From the NCBI GenBank assembly GCA_029976075.1, contig JARKNW010000165.1, positions 1 to 64,000 on the forward strand: DNA of 64,000 nucleotides, read 5' to 3'. The notes under the pieces were generated by a model. The model was not told where the DNA came from. It saw nothing but the letters and a program-made list of their open reading frames with translations, and made no database searches. A program made the position numbers and the translations under genes. Positions 24,805 through 34,683 of this stretch are shown here, piece after piece; positions within the stretch are counted from its first letter, which is position 1; every line of letters starts with the position of its first letter. This DNA is from Pleomorphomonas sp. (GTDB lineage Bacteria; Pseudomonadota; Alphaproteobacteria; Rhizobiales; Pleomorphomonadaceae).

Positions 24805-26565
24805 TCAGATCTTTTCCAGCACCGGGTCGAACACCTTGAGGCCGACGCAATCGATGGCTCCGATATCGGTGATCGCATATTCGGGAATGGCGGTGATCGA
24901 CAGCACGAACATGTTCATGAACGGCCAATCGAGCGTGCAGCCGGCGGCGCGCGCCGCCGCATCCAGTGCATCTTCCTTGACCGCCATCTCCTCGGGATCG
25001 ATGTCCGACACGATGCCGCCGATCGGCAGTTCGAGACCGACTGTTACCTTGCCGTTCTCGACGAAGGCCTGACCGCCGCCCTTCTCGATGATCCAGTTGA
25101 TGGCCACCGCCATGTCGGCGGTGTTGGTGCCGATACAGACGATGTTGTTGTCATCGGGCGCAGTCGAGGTCGCCATGGCCCCGCGCTTGAGGCCAAAGCC
25201 CGAGACGAAGGCAACCGGACGGTTGGTGGTCTTGCCGTAGCGTTCGATGACCGAGACGTAGAGGATATCCTGCTCAACATCCGGCGCCACCACACCCTTG
25301 TTCACTTTCAGCACGGCGTCGCGCCGGTTGCGGACGAAGGGAACGTCACGGGACATGTTCATCGCCAACACCTTGACGGCCCCCGCGTCGGAGCGGACCT
25401 CAAGGTCCGCCGCAGTTACCGGGCGCGCCTTGATGGTGTCGGTCAGGAAGGCGGGACGGACGGGAGGCACCAGCGTCTTGATCATGCGCCCGTCGCGTGC
25501 CACCAACTCGCCCTTGGCGATCACTTCGGTAATCCGGAAGCTTTCCGGGCTGTCGACGAGCAGAATATCGGCCTGCCGGCCGGGAGCGATCAGACCGACC
25601 TTATTGTCGATGCGATAGGCGACGGCCGAGTTGATGGTCGCCATCTGGATCGCTTCTATCGGCGAAACGCCCTCGGCGATCGCCATGCGGACCATGTTGT
25701 CGACATGGCCGCGCTTCAGAACATCGGTGGCCACCACATCATCGGTGCAGAAGCTGACCCGGTGCGATGCCTTGGGTGCCAGCTTGGTTGCGACCTGGAT
25801 GTTTTCCTTGAGGAAGTGGCTGATGGAGCTTTCGCGGATCACCACGAACATGCCGTTGCGCAGCTTCTCCAGCGTTTCCTCGACGGTGTAGCTCTCGTGA
25901 TCGAGCCGGACACCGGCGCTGACGTAGGAAGCAAGCTTGTGGCCGCGGCACATCGGCGCACAGCCGAAAACCGGCAGCTTGTTCTTGCTGGCGATTTCCA
26001 GAGCTTCGAGAACCTCGGCGTCTTCTTCCTGGATAAACTCGCGTACGGTTTCCCACACGCCGACACACTCCGGCCATTGTTGGGCAACGCGGTGATCGGC
26101 CGGACTGAAATAGTGGCCGACCGTCGAGCGCGGCATGGTGTAGGGCGTCTTGCAGGGAGCCCCCCAATGGATGGTCAACGGGCTGGCATTGGCCTCATCG
26201 AGAAAGTGCCGTGATCCGTCCAGGCCGGCAACAACCAGAATCTGGTCGAGCCCCGAGACGATCGACGTCGTACCGAGCGGAACGACCAGCTTGGCGAAGC
26301 TGGTGACCGACAGCTTGGAACACTCGACGTGGAGATGGCCGTCGATCAGGCCCGGTGCGAGATAGCGCCCGCGAGCATCGTGAATGACGGTATCCGGTCC
26401 GATGCAATGGCTGACATCGCCGATCGCGACGATATGCCCGTCCTTGATGGCGACGTCTGCTGGATAGATCTCCGATGAGGCAACGTTGATCAGCTTGCCA
26501 TTGGCGATCACCAGGTCCGATTTGACGCTGCCATGTCCGGCGCGGATCAGTTGCTTGAGGCTCAC
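24805..26565 (-). CDS. Divergent adenine-deaminase paralogue
   Basis: A 586-residue amidohydrolase of the adenine-deaminase family opening the purine operon. It keeps DGHLHVECSK, the DHESY segment, SFCTDDVVATDV and the C-terminal deaminase domain (SGFGLKRGAMATSTAPDDNNI). The block that reads DPHEIAN in canonical enzymes is GLDQILV here, so the His and Glu of that motif become Asp and Gln. The substrate may therefore differ from adenine, for example a modified purine. GTG 26565 is chosen for GGGAGGG just upstream. It is divergent from the AraC-type gene and 59 bp upstream of the binding-protein gene. Confidence 0.82.
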   Translation of the reverse strand: MSLKQLIRAGHGSVKSDLVIANGKLINVASSEIYPADVAIKDGHIVAIGDVSHCIGPDTVIHDARGRYLAPGLIDGHLHVECSKLSVTSFAKLVVPLGTTSIVSGLDQILVVAGLDGSRHFLDEANASPLTIHWGAPCKTPYTMPRSTVGHYFSPADHRVAQQWPECVGVWETVREFIQEEDAEVLEALEIASKNKLPVFGCAPMCRGHKLASYVSAGVRLDHESYTVEETLEKLRNGMFVVIRESSISHFLKENIQVATKLAPKASHRVSFCTDDVVATDVLKRGHVDNMVRMAIAEGVSPIEAIQMATINSAVAYRIDNKVGLIAPGRQADILLVDSPESFRITEVIAKGELVARDGRMIKTLVPPVRPAFLTDTIKARPVTAADLEVRSDAGAVKVLAMNMSRDVPFVRNRRDAVLKVNKGVVAPDVEQDILYVSVIERYGKTTNRPVAFVSGFGLKRGAMATSTAPDDNNIVCIGTNTADMAVAINWIIEKGGGQAFVENGKVTVGLELPIGGIVSDIDPEEMAVKEDALDAAARAAGCTLDWPFMNMFVLSITAIPEYAITDIGAIDCVGLKVFDPVLEKI

Positions 26566-26609
26566 TCTGCCCTCCCAGTTTGGGCGCACAATGCCCGCAG
26601 AGGGGTATT

Positions 26610-26621
26610 TGGCTCAAGCCA
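26610..26621. promoter_or_regulatory. Palindrome in the divergent promoter region of the purine operon
   Basis: TGGCT-CA-AGCCA is a 12-bp palindrome 45 bp upstream of the divergent adenine-deaminase paralogue, in the roughly 200-bp AT-richer gap facing the AraC-type gene. It is a candidate operator. AraC proteins usually bind direct repeats, so another regulator is possible. Confidence 0.3.
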
Positions 26622-26770
26622 GCAAACATGTCCTCAAAATAAATACTTGTCTCAAATGAACCATGCTAATCGAGTGTGCAGGCGTAATGGCGCTGAATTG
26701 CCTAATTTTTGGAGATTCTGGCCGATTGTTGGGCGGATCCTTTCCGGTCGCGGCAAAAAAGGTATCTGGA

Positions 26771-27565
26771 ATGAAATTGTTCCCGGATGAACTCAGATTT
26801 GTCTTCGGCCAGAGCCGCTATGCCGACCGCGAGCGGTTTGGCCCTTTGCATGGCTGCCAGATCGAGATGGTCAACATCCGGGCCGGGCAAGTCGAGGTCA
26901 ACGCCGATGGCGCGATCTACGACATGGTTGCGCCGGCAGTCCTTTTCATCGCGGCCTCGAGGCAGCTCGAGTACCGTTACGGTGGAGACGAGATCGCCGA
27001 CGTGTTCTGGTGCCAATGCCTGGGTCCGTCGATCAGTGAGGCACTGGTGCGTGACCTCAGCGTGCATAACGGTGTGATGACGGTATCGGAAGCCGCCTCG
27101 ACGCTGTTCCGCCTCGGCGCGGAGTTGCCGCTTCGGCTCAGCGACGGCATGCCGGACTTTGTGGCCAGCCTTGCCGAAGCCTTGATGCAAGAACTGGTCG
27201 GTCGTCGAGCAGTCGGTAACCAAGCGCCCAAGAGCGAGAGCCGTGTTGCGGTAATTTGTCGCTATCTTGAGGAAAACCTCGAGCGAGTCATCGGCATGCG
27301 CGAGCTGAGCGAAGCCTTCGCCCTGACCCCTCAGCACATCAACCGGCTGTTTCGTGCCGCCTACGGCGTCAACGCGCTCGATTATCTCTGGAATCTCAGG
27401 ATACGCCGGGGGGCGTTCATGCTGCGGCATACGGGTATGCCGATCAGTCAGGTGGCCTATCGGAACGGCTTCAAGACGCCGAACCATTTTTCCCGTTTGA
27501 TTCAGAGACAATATGGCCTGTCGCCGCGCAAGCTGCGCATGCGCGACTGGCTGGGCGAGAGCTGA
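26771..27565 (+). CDS. AraC-family transcriptional regulator
   Basis: A roughly 264-residue regulator. The N-terminal half looks like a cupin-type ligand domain (PLHGCQIEMVNIRAGQVEV). The C-terminal 100 residues hold the two helix-turn-helix motifs of the AraC/XylS family (MRELSEAFALTPQHINRLFR, then GMPISQVAYRNGFKTPNHFSRLIQRQYG). ATG 26771 is favoured because AAGG lies 8 nt upstream and the domain begins soon after. ATG 26663 and 26687 are in-frame alternatives that add an unremarkable N terminus. It is divergent from the purine operon and is its likely activator, sensing a purine or breakdown product. Confidence 0.82.
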   Translation: MKLFPDELRFVFGQSRYADRERFGPLHGCQIEMVNIRAGQVEVNADGAIYDMVAPAVLFIAASRQLEYRYGGDEIADVFWCQCLGPSISEALVRDLSVHNGVMTVSEAASTLFRLGAELPLRLSDGMPDFVASLAEALMQELVGRRAVGNQAPKSESRVAVICRYLEENLERVIGMRELSEAFALTPQHINRLFRAAYGVNALDYLWNLRIRRGAFMLRHTGMPISQVAYRNGFKTPNHFSRLIQRQYGLSPRKLRMRDWLGES

Positions 27566-27796
27566 GCTGGTGCGCGTCTGGTTGCAGGGTCGCCCGGGGC
27601 TCAACATTCGGATGAACCATTCGTTGAGAAAATGACCGCAATAGTACCTTTGCGCTACTTGAGGGGTGGGCGATGTTTCCCCAGCATGGAAACCAGCCGT
27701 TGAACGCCGGAAGCTGGCGCACGCGAGACGAACAGCCACGAGGATAAGCCGCGCAGGCACGATACTTTCTCACGGATGCGCTCGGGAGCGGGTTCT

Positions 27797-29689
27797 ATGA
27801 AGTGTCCTCCGATATTGCCGACGGAAGTGGAAAGACTGGAAGCGCTCTCGGAATATGCGCTGTCCGAAGACAAACCGCTGCCCAGCCTCGATTCCGTGGT
27901 TCGAATAGCCGCGCGCATGTTCGGCATGCCGGTCGCCGCGGTGAACATGATCGGCAACGACCATGTGTTCTTCGCCGCGAGCACTGGGATTGGCGAAGTC
28001 GACATGAGCCGCGACGTGTCTTTCTGTGCCCACGCGATCACCCAGGACGGCGTCATGGTCGTTCCGGACGCAATGACCGACGAGCGGTTTCACGACAATC
28101 CCCTGGTGACTGGAGCGGCCAGCCTCCGGTTCTATGCCGGCGTGCCACTTCTTGCGCCGAATGGCTTGGCGCTTGGCGCGCTCTGTGTGATCGACAGCAA
28201 GCCGCATGATGATTTCTCGACGGAAGACCAGTGCCGCCTGCGCGAACTGGCGACGATGGCTGCGGACAGGCTGGAGCTGCGACGCATCGAGGTGTCTGCC
28301 GAGCGAGCTGTCCGATCGGGCGCCTCCGGAGAGGCGGGATCGTTCCAATGCGAAGCCAAGGAACTCTACAGGCTGGCCAACTTCGACACTCTCACCGGGC
28401 TCGCCAATCGCGGCAGGTTCTTCCGTCAGGTCGAAGAGGCACTCGCCCGGTCTGCCGATGTTGCAGTCGTTATGATCGATTTGGATGGCTTCAAGGATGT
28501 GAACGATACCTTGGGTCAGGCGGTGGGCGACTGCATCTTGCAGGAGGTGGCGCATCGGCTGGAGGAGCATGTCGGAGATAAGGGAACCGTGGCCAGGATC
28601 GGTGGCGACGAGTTTGCTCTTCTATTGAATGAGTTTGCCAATCCGCAGCAGGCGCTCAGGTTTTCCAACCTGGTGAATGAGGGCATCGCCAAGCCGATCG
28701 CCATCGATGGCCAGGAGATCCGCATTGCCGCAAGTTCCGGTATTGCGCTGGCCCCACTTCACACAAGCAATCCTGTGGAACTGCTTGGCAATGCCGACCT
28801 CGCCCTGTTCAGGGCCAAGACCAATGGCCGAGGCCGGTCGCTCGTATTCGATCCGATGCTCAGGATGGAGGCTTCGGCGCGACGCCTCTACGGCATGGAA
28901 ATCTATCGGGCAGTCAAGGAGGGCGAGTTCCTGTTGGTCTATCAGCCGCAGGTTCGCCTGAGCGACGGTGCGCTGACCGGCGCGGAGGCGCTGATCCGTT
29001 GGCGGCACCCCTCGCGCGGACTGTTGTCTCCGGCCGCTTTCCTTCCGGCTTTGGAGCACGGCCCGCTGGCCGCAACCGTCGGGTCCTGGGTTCTCGATGA
29101 AGCCTGTGCCCAGGCCGCTCTCTGGCGGCGCAACGGCATGAGAGCCTTCCGCATGGGGGTCAACCTGTTTGGTGCCCAGTTCCGCGTCGGCGACTTCGTG
29201 ACGGAGGTGATCGATACCCTCGAAAAGCACGGACTGCCCCCGAGCTCGCTCGAGCTGGAAATCACAGAGAACATCGTGCTCGATCACGACGATGTCGTAT
29301 TGGAGAAATTGCGAGAGCTTCGGGCCTATGGAGTCGGTATTGCCTTCGATGATTTCGGCACCGGCTACGCATCCCTCAGCTTGCTGAAGCACTATCCGCT
29401 GACACGCATCAAGATCGACCGCTCCTTTGTCGATGGCATGCTCGTCTCCGAGAAGGACGCATCTGTGGTTCGGGCCATTCTCGACATGGCGAGGGCGTTT
29501 GATCTGGAGACGATCGCCGAGGGTATAGAACGGGAGCCCGAGCGCGATAGTCTTCTGGCCCTGGGCTGTACCGAGGGGCAGGGCTACCTGCTTGGCAAGC
29601 CGATGCTGGCGTCCCAGTTTGCCGAAACCTTCGATATCGTCCCGCCGCCCGTCGTCGCTTCCATGCGGAAGGCCCTGGTGGCCAATTGA
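27797..29689 (+). CDS. GAF-GGDEF-EAL cyclic-di-GMP turnover protein
   Basis: A roughly 630-residue cytosolic signalling protein. A GAF sensor covers about residues 15-160 (SFCAHAI, FYAGVPLLAPNGLALGALCVID). A GGDEF domain has an intact GGDEF motif near 270. An EAL domain starts near 395 with EALIRW and keeps the catalytic blocks ITENIV, DDFGTGYASLS, KIDRSFVDG and EGIERE, so phosphodiesterase activity is expected. The RxxD product-inhibition site before GGDEF is replaced by GDKG. ATG 27797 is chosen near a GGGAGCGG sequence; ATG 27776 is in frame. It stands alone between the AraC gene and the sugar operon. Confidence 0.88.
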   Translation: MKCPPILPTEVERLEALSEYALSEDKPLPSLDSVVRIAARMFGMPVAAVNMIGNDHVFFAASTGIGEVDMSRDVSFCAHAITQDGVMVVPDAMTDERFHDNPLVTGAASLRFYAGVPLLAPNGLALGALCVIDSKPHDDFSTEDQCRLRELATMAADRLELRRIEVSAERAVRSGASGEAGSFQCEAKELYRLANFDTLTGLANRGRFFRQVEEALARSADVAVVMIDLDGFKDVNDTLGQAVGDCILQEVAHRLEEHVGDKGTVARIGGDEFALLLNEFANPQQALRFSNLVNEGIAKPIAIDGQEIRIAASSGIALAPLHTSNPVELLGNADLALFRAKTNGRGRSLVFDPMLRMEASARRLYGMEIYRAVKEGEFLLVYQPQVRLSDGALTGAEALIRWRHPSRGLLSPAAFLPALEHGPLAATVGSWVLDEACAQAALWRRNGMRAFRMGVNLFGAQFRVGDFVTEVIDTLEKHGLPPSSLELEITENIVLDHDDVVLEKLRELRAYGVGIAFDDFGTGYASLSLLKHYPLTRIKIDRSFVDGMLVSEKDASVVRAILDMARAFDLETIAEGIEREPERDSLLALGCTEGQGYLLGKPMLASQFAETFDIVPPPVVASMRKALVAN

Positions 29690-29714
29690 CGAACGGCCTC
29701 AAGATCAGATGACT

Positions 29715-29755
29715 AGTCCGCGCCCGTCAAGGATGGGCGCGGACTATCGAGTTTT
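29715..29755. terminator. Bidirectional terminator between convergent genes
   Basis: An 11-bp perfect stem (29715-29725 with 29735-29745) and a 9-nt loop are followed by TTTT at about 29752. It ends the GGDEF-EAL transcript and could also end the opposing sugar-transport transcript. Confidence 0.75.
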
Positions 29756-29764
29756 GTCGGTTGC

Positions 29765-30770
29765 TCAGCGCGTTTCGAGATTGCGCAGCAGACGGTTGCG
29801 GTAGGTGTCGAGCACCACCGCCAGCACGATCACCGTGCCGATGACGATCGGCTTGACGTTGTCCTCGGCGCCGAGCAGTTGGAGGCCGGTTGCCAGCACC
29901 TGAAGGATGCAGGCGCCGACCAGCGTGCCGATGATCGACCCCTTGCCGCCCGATAGCGACGTGCCACCGATGATCACCGCAGCAATGGCGTTGAGTTCGT
30001 AACCGATGCCGGCGATCGGGCTGCCGACGTTGAGACGCAGCAGGAAAACCATGGCCGCGATGCCGGCCGTCAGTCCGCTGAGCGTGAATACGGCGATCTT
30101 GAAGATGCGCGGGTTGTGGCCGGAGAGCCGAACCGCTTCCTCGTTGGTGCCGATGGCGAAAACGAAGCGCCCGAATACGGTGAAGCGCAGGATGAACCAG
30201 CCGATCAGAACCACGATGATCGCAATCAGGAAGATCGAGGGAAGGACGCCGAAATAGATCTGGTTGCCGAAATCGACGAAGGCCTGCGGCAGGCCGGTGA
30301 TGGTCGAGTTATCGGAAACGACGCGTGCGAGGCCGCTCGCCACATTCAACATGCCGAGCGTCACGATGAACGACGGCAACTTCCATTTCTCGCAGACCCA
30401 GCCATTGATGGCGCCGCAGGCAGCGCCGGTGGCCATGCAGGCGAAAAGCGCCAGGGGGATCGACAGCCAGGGCGACAGATCCTCGCGAACCATGATGGTG
30501 GCGCCGACCACCGTGCACAGCGCCAGCACCGAGCCGACCGACAGGTCGATCCCGCCAGTCAGGATGACAAAGGTCATGCCAGCTGCCAGCACGGTGTTGA
30601 TGGCGATCTGCACGAAGATCTTCAGGAAGTTCTCGGGCGTCGCGAAATAGGGCGCGGTTACCGAGAAGAACAGCACGATGATCACCAGCGCGATGGCAAC
30701 GCCCGCCTCGCGCATCGAGATGCGCAGGAAGTTGTCCCATACGGATGCAGTCTTGCGCTCGCCGGCGCGT

Positions 30771-30793
<23 letters not shown>
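29765..30793 (-). CDS. Sugar ABC transporter permease (RbsC type)
   Basis: A 342-residue permease of the ribose/xylose type with eight to ten membrane segments and the family blocks VILTGGIDLSVGSVLAL and AAVIIGGTSLSGGKGSIIGTL. ATG 30793 overlaps the end of the ATPase gene. GTG 30787 is better spaced from the GAGGAG site and may be the true start. It works with the ATPase and binding protein encoded upstream in the same operon. Confidence 0.87.
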
Positions 30794-32351
<1,558 letters not shown>

Positions 32352-32445
32352 GGAAGGATCTACCCTGAATGCTCTGGCGCGGCAGGGAGGGGATCCGGCT
32401 CAGGTTATCCCGAGCCGGCCCCACTGATGATGCGACGTCGATCGA

Positions 32446-33426
32446 TCAGAGATCGGCGGCGGTGATCAGCTTGATATCGGTCTTGACCCAGCCGGTGAAC
32501 TTCTCGCCGGCCATCTGGCGCAGACCATACTCGATGCCCATGGCAGCCATCTGGGCGCCGTACTGCTCGACGGTGGCCAGCATCTTGCCGCTCTTGATCA
32601 GCGGCTGGACGGCCGGGATGTTGTCGAAGCCGACGACCTTGATCTTGCCGGCGAGTCCGGCGCTGTCGAGAGCCTTGACGACGCCGAGCGCCATCGAGTC
32701 GTTGGCGGCCATCACGCCCTGGATGTCGTTGTGCTTGGTCAGGAAGTTGGTCATCAGCGTGTTGGCTTCCTCGGTCTCCCAGTGAGCCGTCTTGCTGTCG
32801 AGCAACTTGAGCTTGCCGGCGGCAACTGCGTCGTCGAAGCCCTTCTTGCGCTGTTGGGCATTGTCGGCCTCCGGGTTGCCCTCGAGGATCACAACCTTGC
32901 CGCCTTCACCCAGAGCCTTGGCCAGAGCCTCGCCGGCCAGCTTGGCGCCTGCGCGGTTGTCAGGCCCGAAGAAGGCGAGGTCGATGCCAGCCTTCTTCTT
33001 GGCTTCCTGATCGAGTTCGACGTCAATGTTGATGACGGCGACGCCAGCCTTAACGGCTTTGGTCAGCGGCGTGACCATGGCCTTGGAATCGGCCGGGGCA
33101 ACGACGATGATGTCATATTTCTGCGTGACGAAATTCTCGACGGCGTCGACCTGAGCGGCGAAGTCGCGCTCGTCCTTCATGCCGACAGCCTTGAAATCAA
33201 ACTTGTCCTTGTGCTCGGCGGCGTATTTTTCGGCGCCGGCCTGCATCTGCTTGAAGAACTCGTTGGCGAGCGACTTCATGACCAGACCGACCTTGGGCTT
33301 CTTGCCCGCGGCAAACACCGGAAGCCCGCCGGAAACGAGAACAAGTGAACCGGCGGCGCCAGCCCAAAGCAACTGACGACGGCTTACGCCAGACAGATTC
33401 CGACCGTCCGAAGAAAATGAGGTCAT
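32446..33426 (-). CDS. Sugar-binding protein (RbsB type) with Tat-like signal
   Basis: A 326-residue periplasmic binding protein of the ribose-type family (VGLVMKSLANEFFKQM at the start of the mature part, IIVVAPADSKAM, GNPEADNAQQRKKGF, ANDSMALGVVKAL). The N terminus, SRRQLLWAGAAGSLVLVSGG, has the twin arginines and moderate hydrophobicity of a Tat signal, unusual for this family, which normally uses Sec. It is the first gene after the LacI-type operator. The sugar specificity is unknown. Confidence 0.85.
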   Translation of the reverse strand: MTSFSSDGRNLSGVSRRQLLWAGAAGSLVLVSGGLPVFAAGKKPKVGLVMKSLANEFFKQMQAGAEKYAAEHKDKFDFKAVGMKDERDFAAQVDAVENFVTQKYDIIVVAPADSKAMVTPLTKAVKAGVAVINIDVELDQEAKKKAGIDLAFFGPDNRAGAKLAGEALAKALGEGGKVVILEGNPEADNAQQRKKGFDDAVAAGKLKLLDSKTAHWETEEANTLMTNFLTKHNDIQGVMAANDSMALGVVKALDSAGLAGKIKVVGFDNIPAVQPLIKSGKMLATVEQYGAQMAAMGIEYGLRQMAGEKFTGWVKTDIKLITAADL

Positions 33427-33481
33427 TTTACCCTCCCAGGCGAACGTCTTCTTTGAGCCGGACCCAATGTACCGGCCCGAT

Positions 33482-33511
33482 GAAACGTTTCCAAATGACG
33501 CTATCAGTATA
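33482..33511 (-). promoter_or_regulatory. LacI-type operator and -10 box of the sugar operon
   Basis: GAAACGTTTC at 33482-33491 is a perfect palindrome with the central CG typical of LacI-family operators. On the minus strand a TATACT -10 box lies at 33511-33506, so transcription would begin near 33499 and the operator would cover about +8 to +17. A repressor bound there would block the promoter. The LacI-family gene just upstream is the obvious candidate. No good -35 was seen. Confidence 0.6.
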
Positions 33512-33582
33512 GCACAATCGCATCAAGGCGAGAGACAGCATTCCGACCAAAGGAGGAGGGGGGAGAAGAAAATTGAATTATT

Positions 33583-34599
33583 TCAAAGGTGTGAGTATTG
33601 GGGAGGGCGCGCACAGGTTTCTCGCAACGCCATGACGCAGGGGAACACGTGGCTTGCCATCGCATCGAGAGGCTCACCGCCGATCAACAGGTCGGTGGCG
33701 CAGTTGGCGATCAGGGCAAGCGGCTGGGCGGCTGTCGTCAGACGTGGCGCCACCAGGTCGGAAACCAGAATGCCATCGAACCCGACAACCGACAGCTGGT
33801 CCGGGATGATGATGCGCCGGTCGAACGCGGCTCGCAAAACGCCGATGGCCTGCTGATCCGAACAGGCGAACACCGCCGTCGGTTTCGGGCCATCGTCGGC
33901 GAGGAGTGCCTTTCCCGCCTCGCAGCCGCCCTCGTAGTTGAATGGGGCGGATAGGATGCAGGCCGAGGGATCGAAGCCGGTTTCAGCGAGGCGGGGTGCC
34001 ATCACGTCCATGAAGCCGGCGAGGCGTTCCCGGGCGACGACCGAGTTCTCAGGCCCCGAGATGCAGGCAATCCGCCGATGACCGAGGGATACCAGGTACT
34101 CTGCGGCCATCCGCGCTCCGGCTCGGTGATCGGCCCCCACAAAAGGGTGGCCGGCAATACGTCGATCGACCACGACGAGGCGCACGCCATCGGGGTTGGC
34201 GATGGTCTCGGCGCGATTGCTCGGTACGACGACCACGCCTTCGACCTTGCGTCGCGCGAGATTGGCGATCAGGCCTGCCTCGCTGTCGGCCTGCTCATCG
34301 GAACTGGCGAACAGCACGCTGTAGCCGCGTTCCTTGGCGCGCAACTCGATGCGTTGCATCAGTTCGGCAAAAAACGGATTACGCAGGTCGGGAACGATTA
34401 CCCCGAGCGTACGGTTTGTTCCACGCCTCAGGCTTTGCGCGGCGGCATCCGGCTGGAAGCCCAGTTCGGCGATCACCTGGAGTACGACGCGCTTCTTGGC
34501 CTCGGTGACGGATGGGTGGCCGTTGACGACCCGCGAGACCGTCCCAACGGACACGCCGGCTTTTCTGGCAACGTCGCGGATGGTCGTGCGCGGTTTCAC
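33583..34599 (-). CDS. LacI-family transcriptional regulator
   Basis: A 338-residue repressor. The helix-turn-helix is at the N terminus (TIRDVARKAGVSVGTVSRVVNG) and is followed by the hinge helix (AAQSLRRG) and a periplasmic-binding-like sugar sensor (LGVIVPDLRNPFFAELMQ, VFACSDQQAIGVLRA). GTG 34599 places the HTH two residues from the start as in most members; TTG 34659 is an in-frame alternative. It lies upstream of, and on the same strand as, the binding-protein gene it probably controls. Confidence 0.87.
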   Translation of the reverse strand: MKPRTTIRDVARKAGVSVGTVSRVVNGHPSVTEAKKRVVLQVIAELGFQPDAAAQSLRRGTNRTLGVIVPDLRNPFFAELMQRIELRAKERGYSVLFASSDEQADSEAGLIANLARRKVEGVVVVPSNRAETIANPDGVRLVVVDRRIAGHPFVGADHRAGARMAAEYLVSLGHRRIACISGPENSVVARERLAGFMDVMAPRLAETGFDPSACILSAPFNYEGGCEAGKALLADDGPKPTAVFACSDQQAIGVLRAAFDRRIIIPDQLSVVGFDGILVSDLVAPRLTTAAQPLALIANCATDLLIGGEPLDAMASHVFPCVMALRETCARPPQYSHL

Positions 34600-34683
34600 G
34601 TTGGGCTCGGGGGGTTCGAATTCGCCGCCTATGCATAGCCCGCCCGCCGGTGATTTCAACGACGTTTTTCAGAGGGGATCAGG

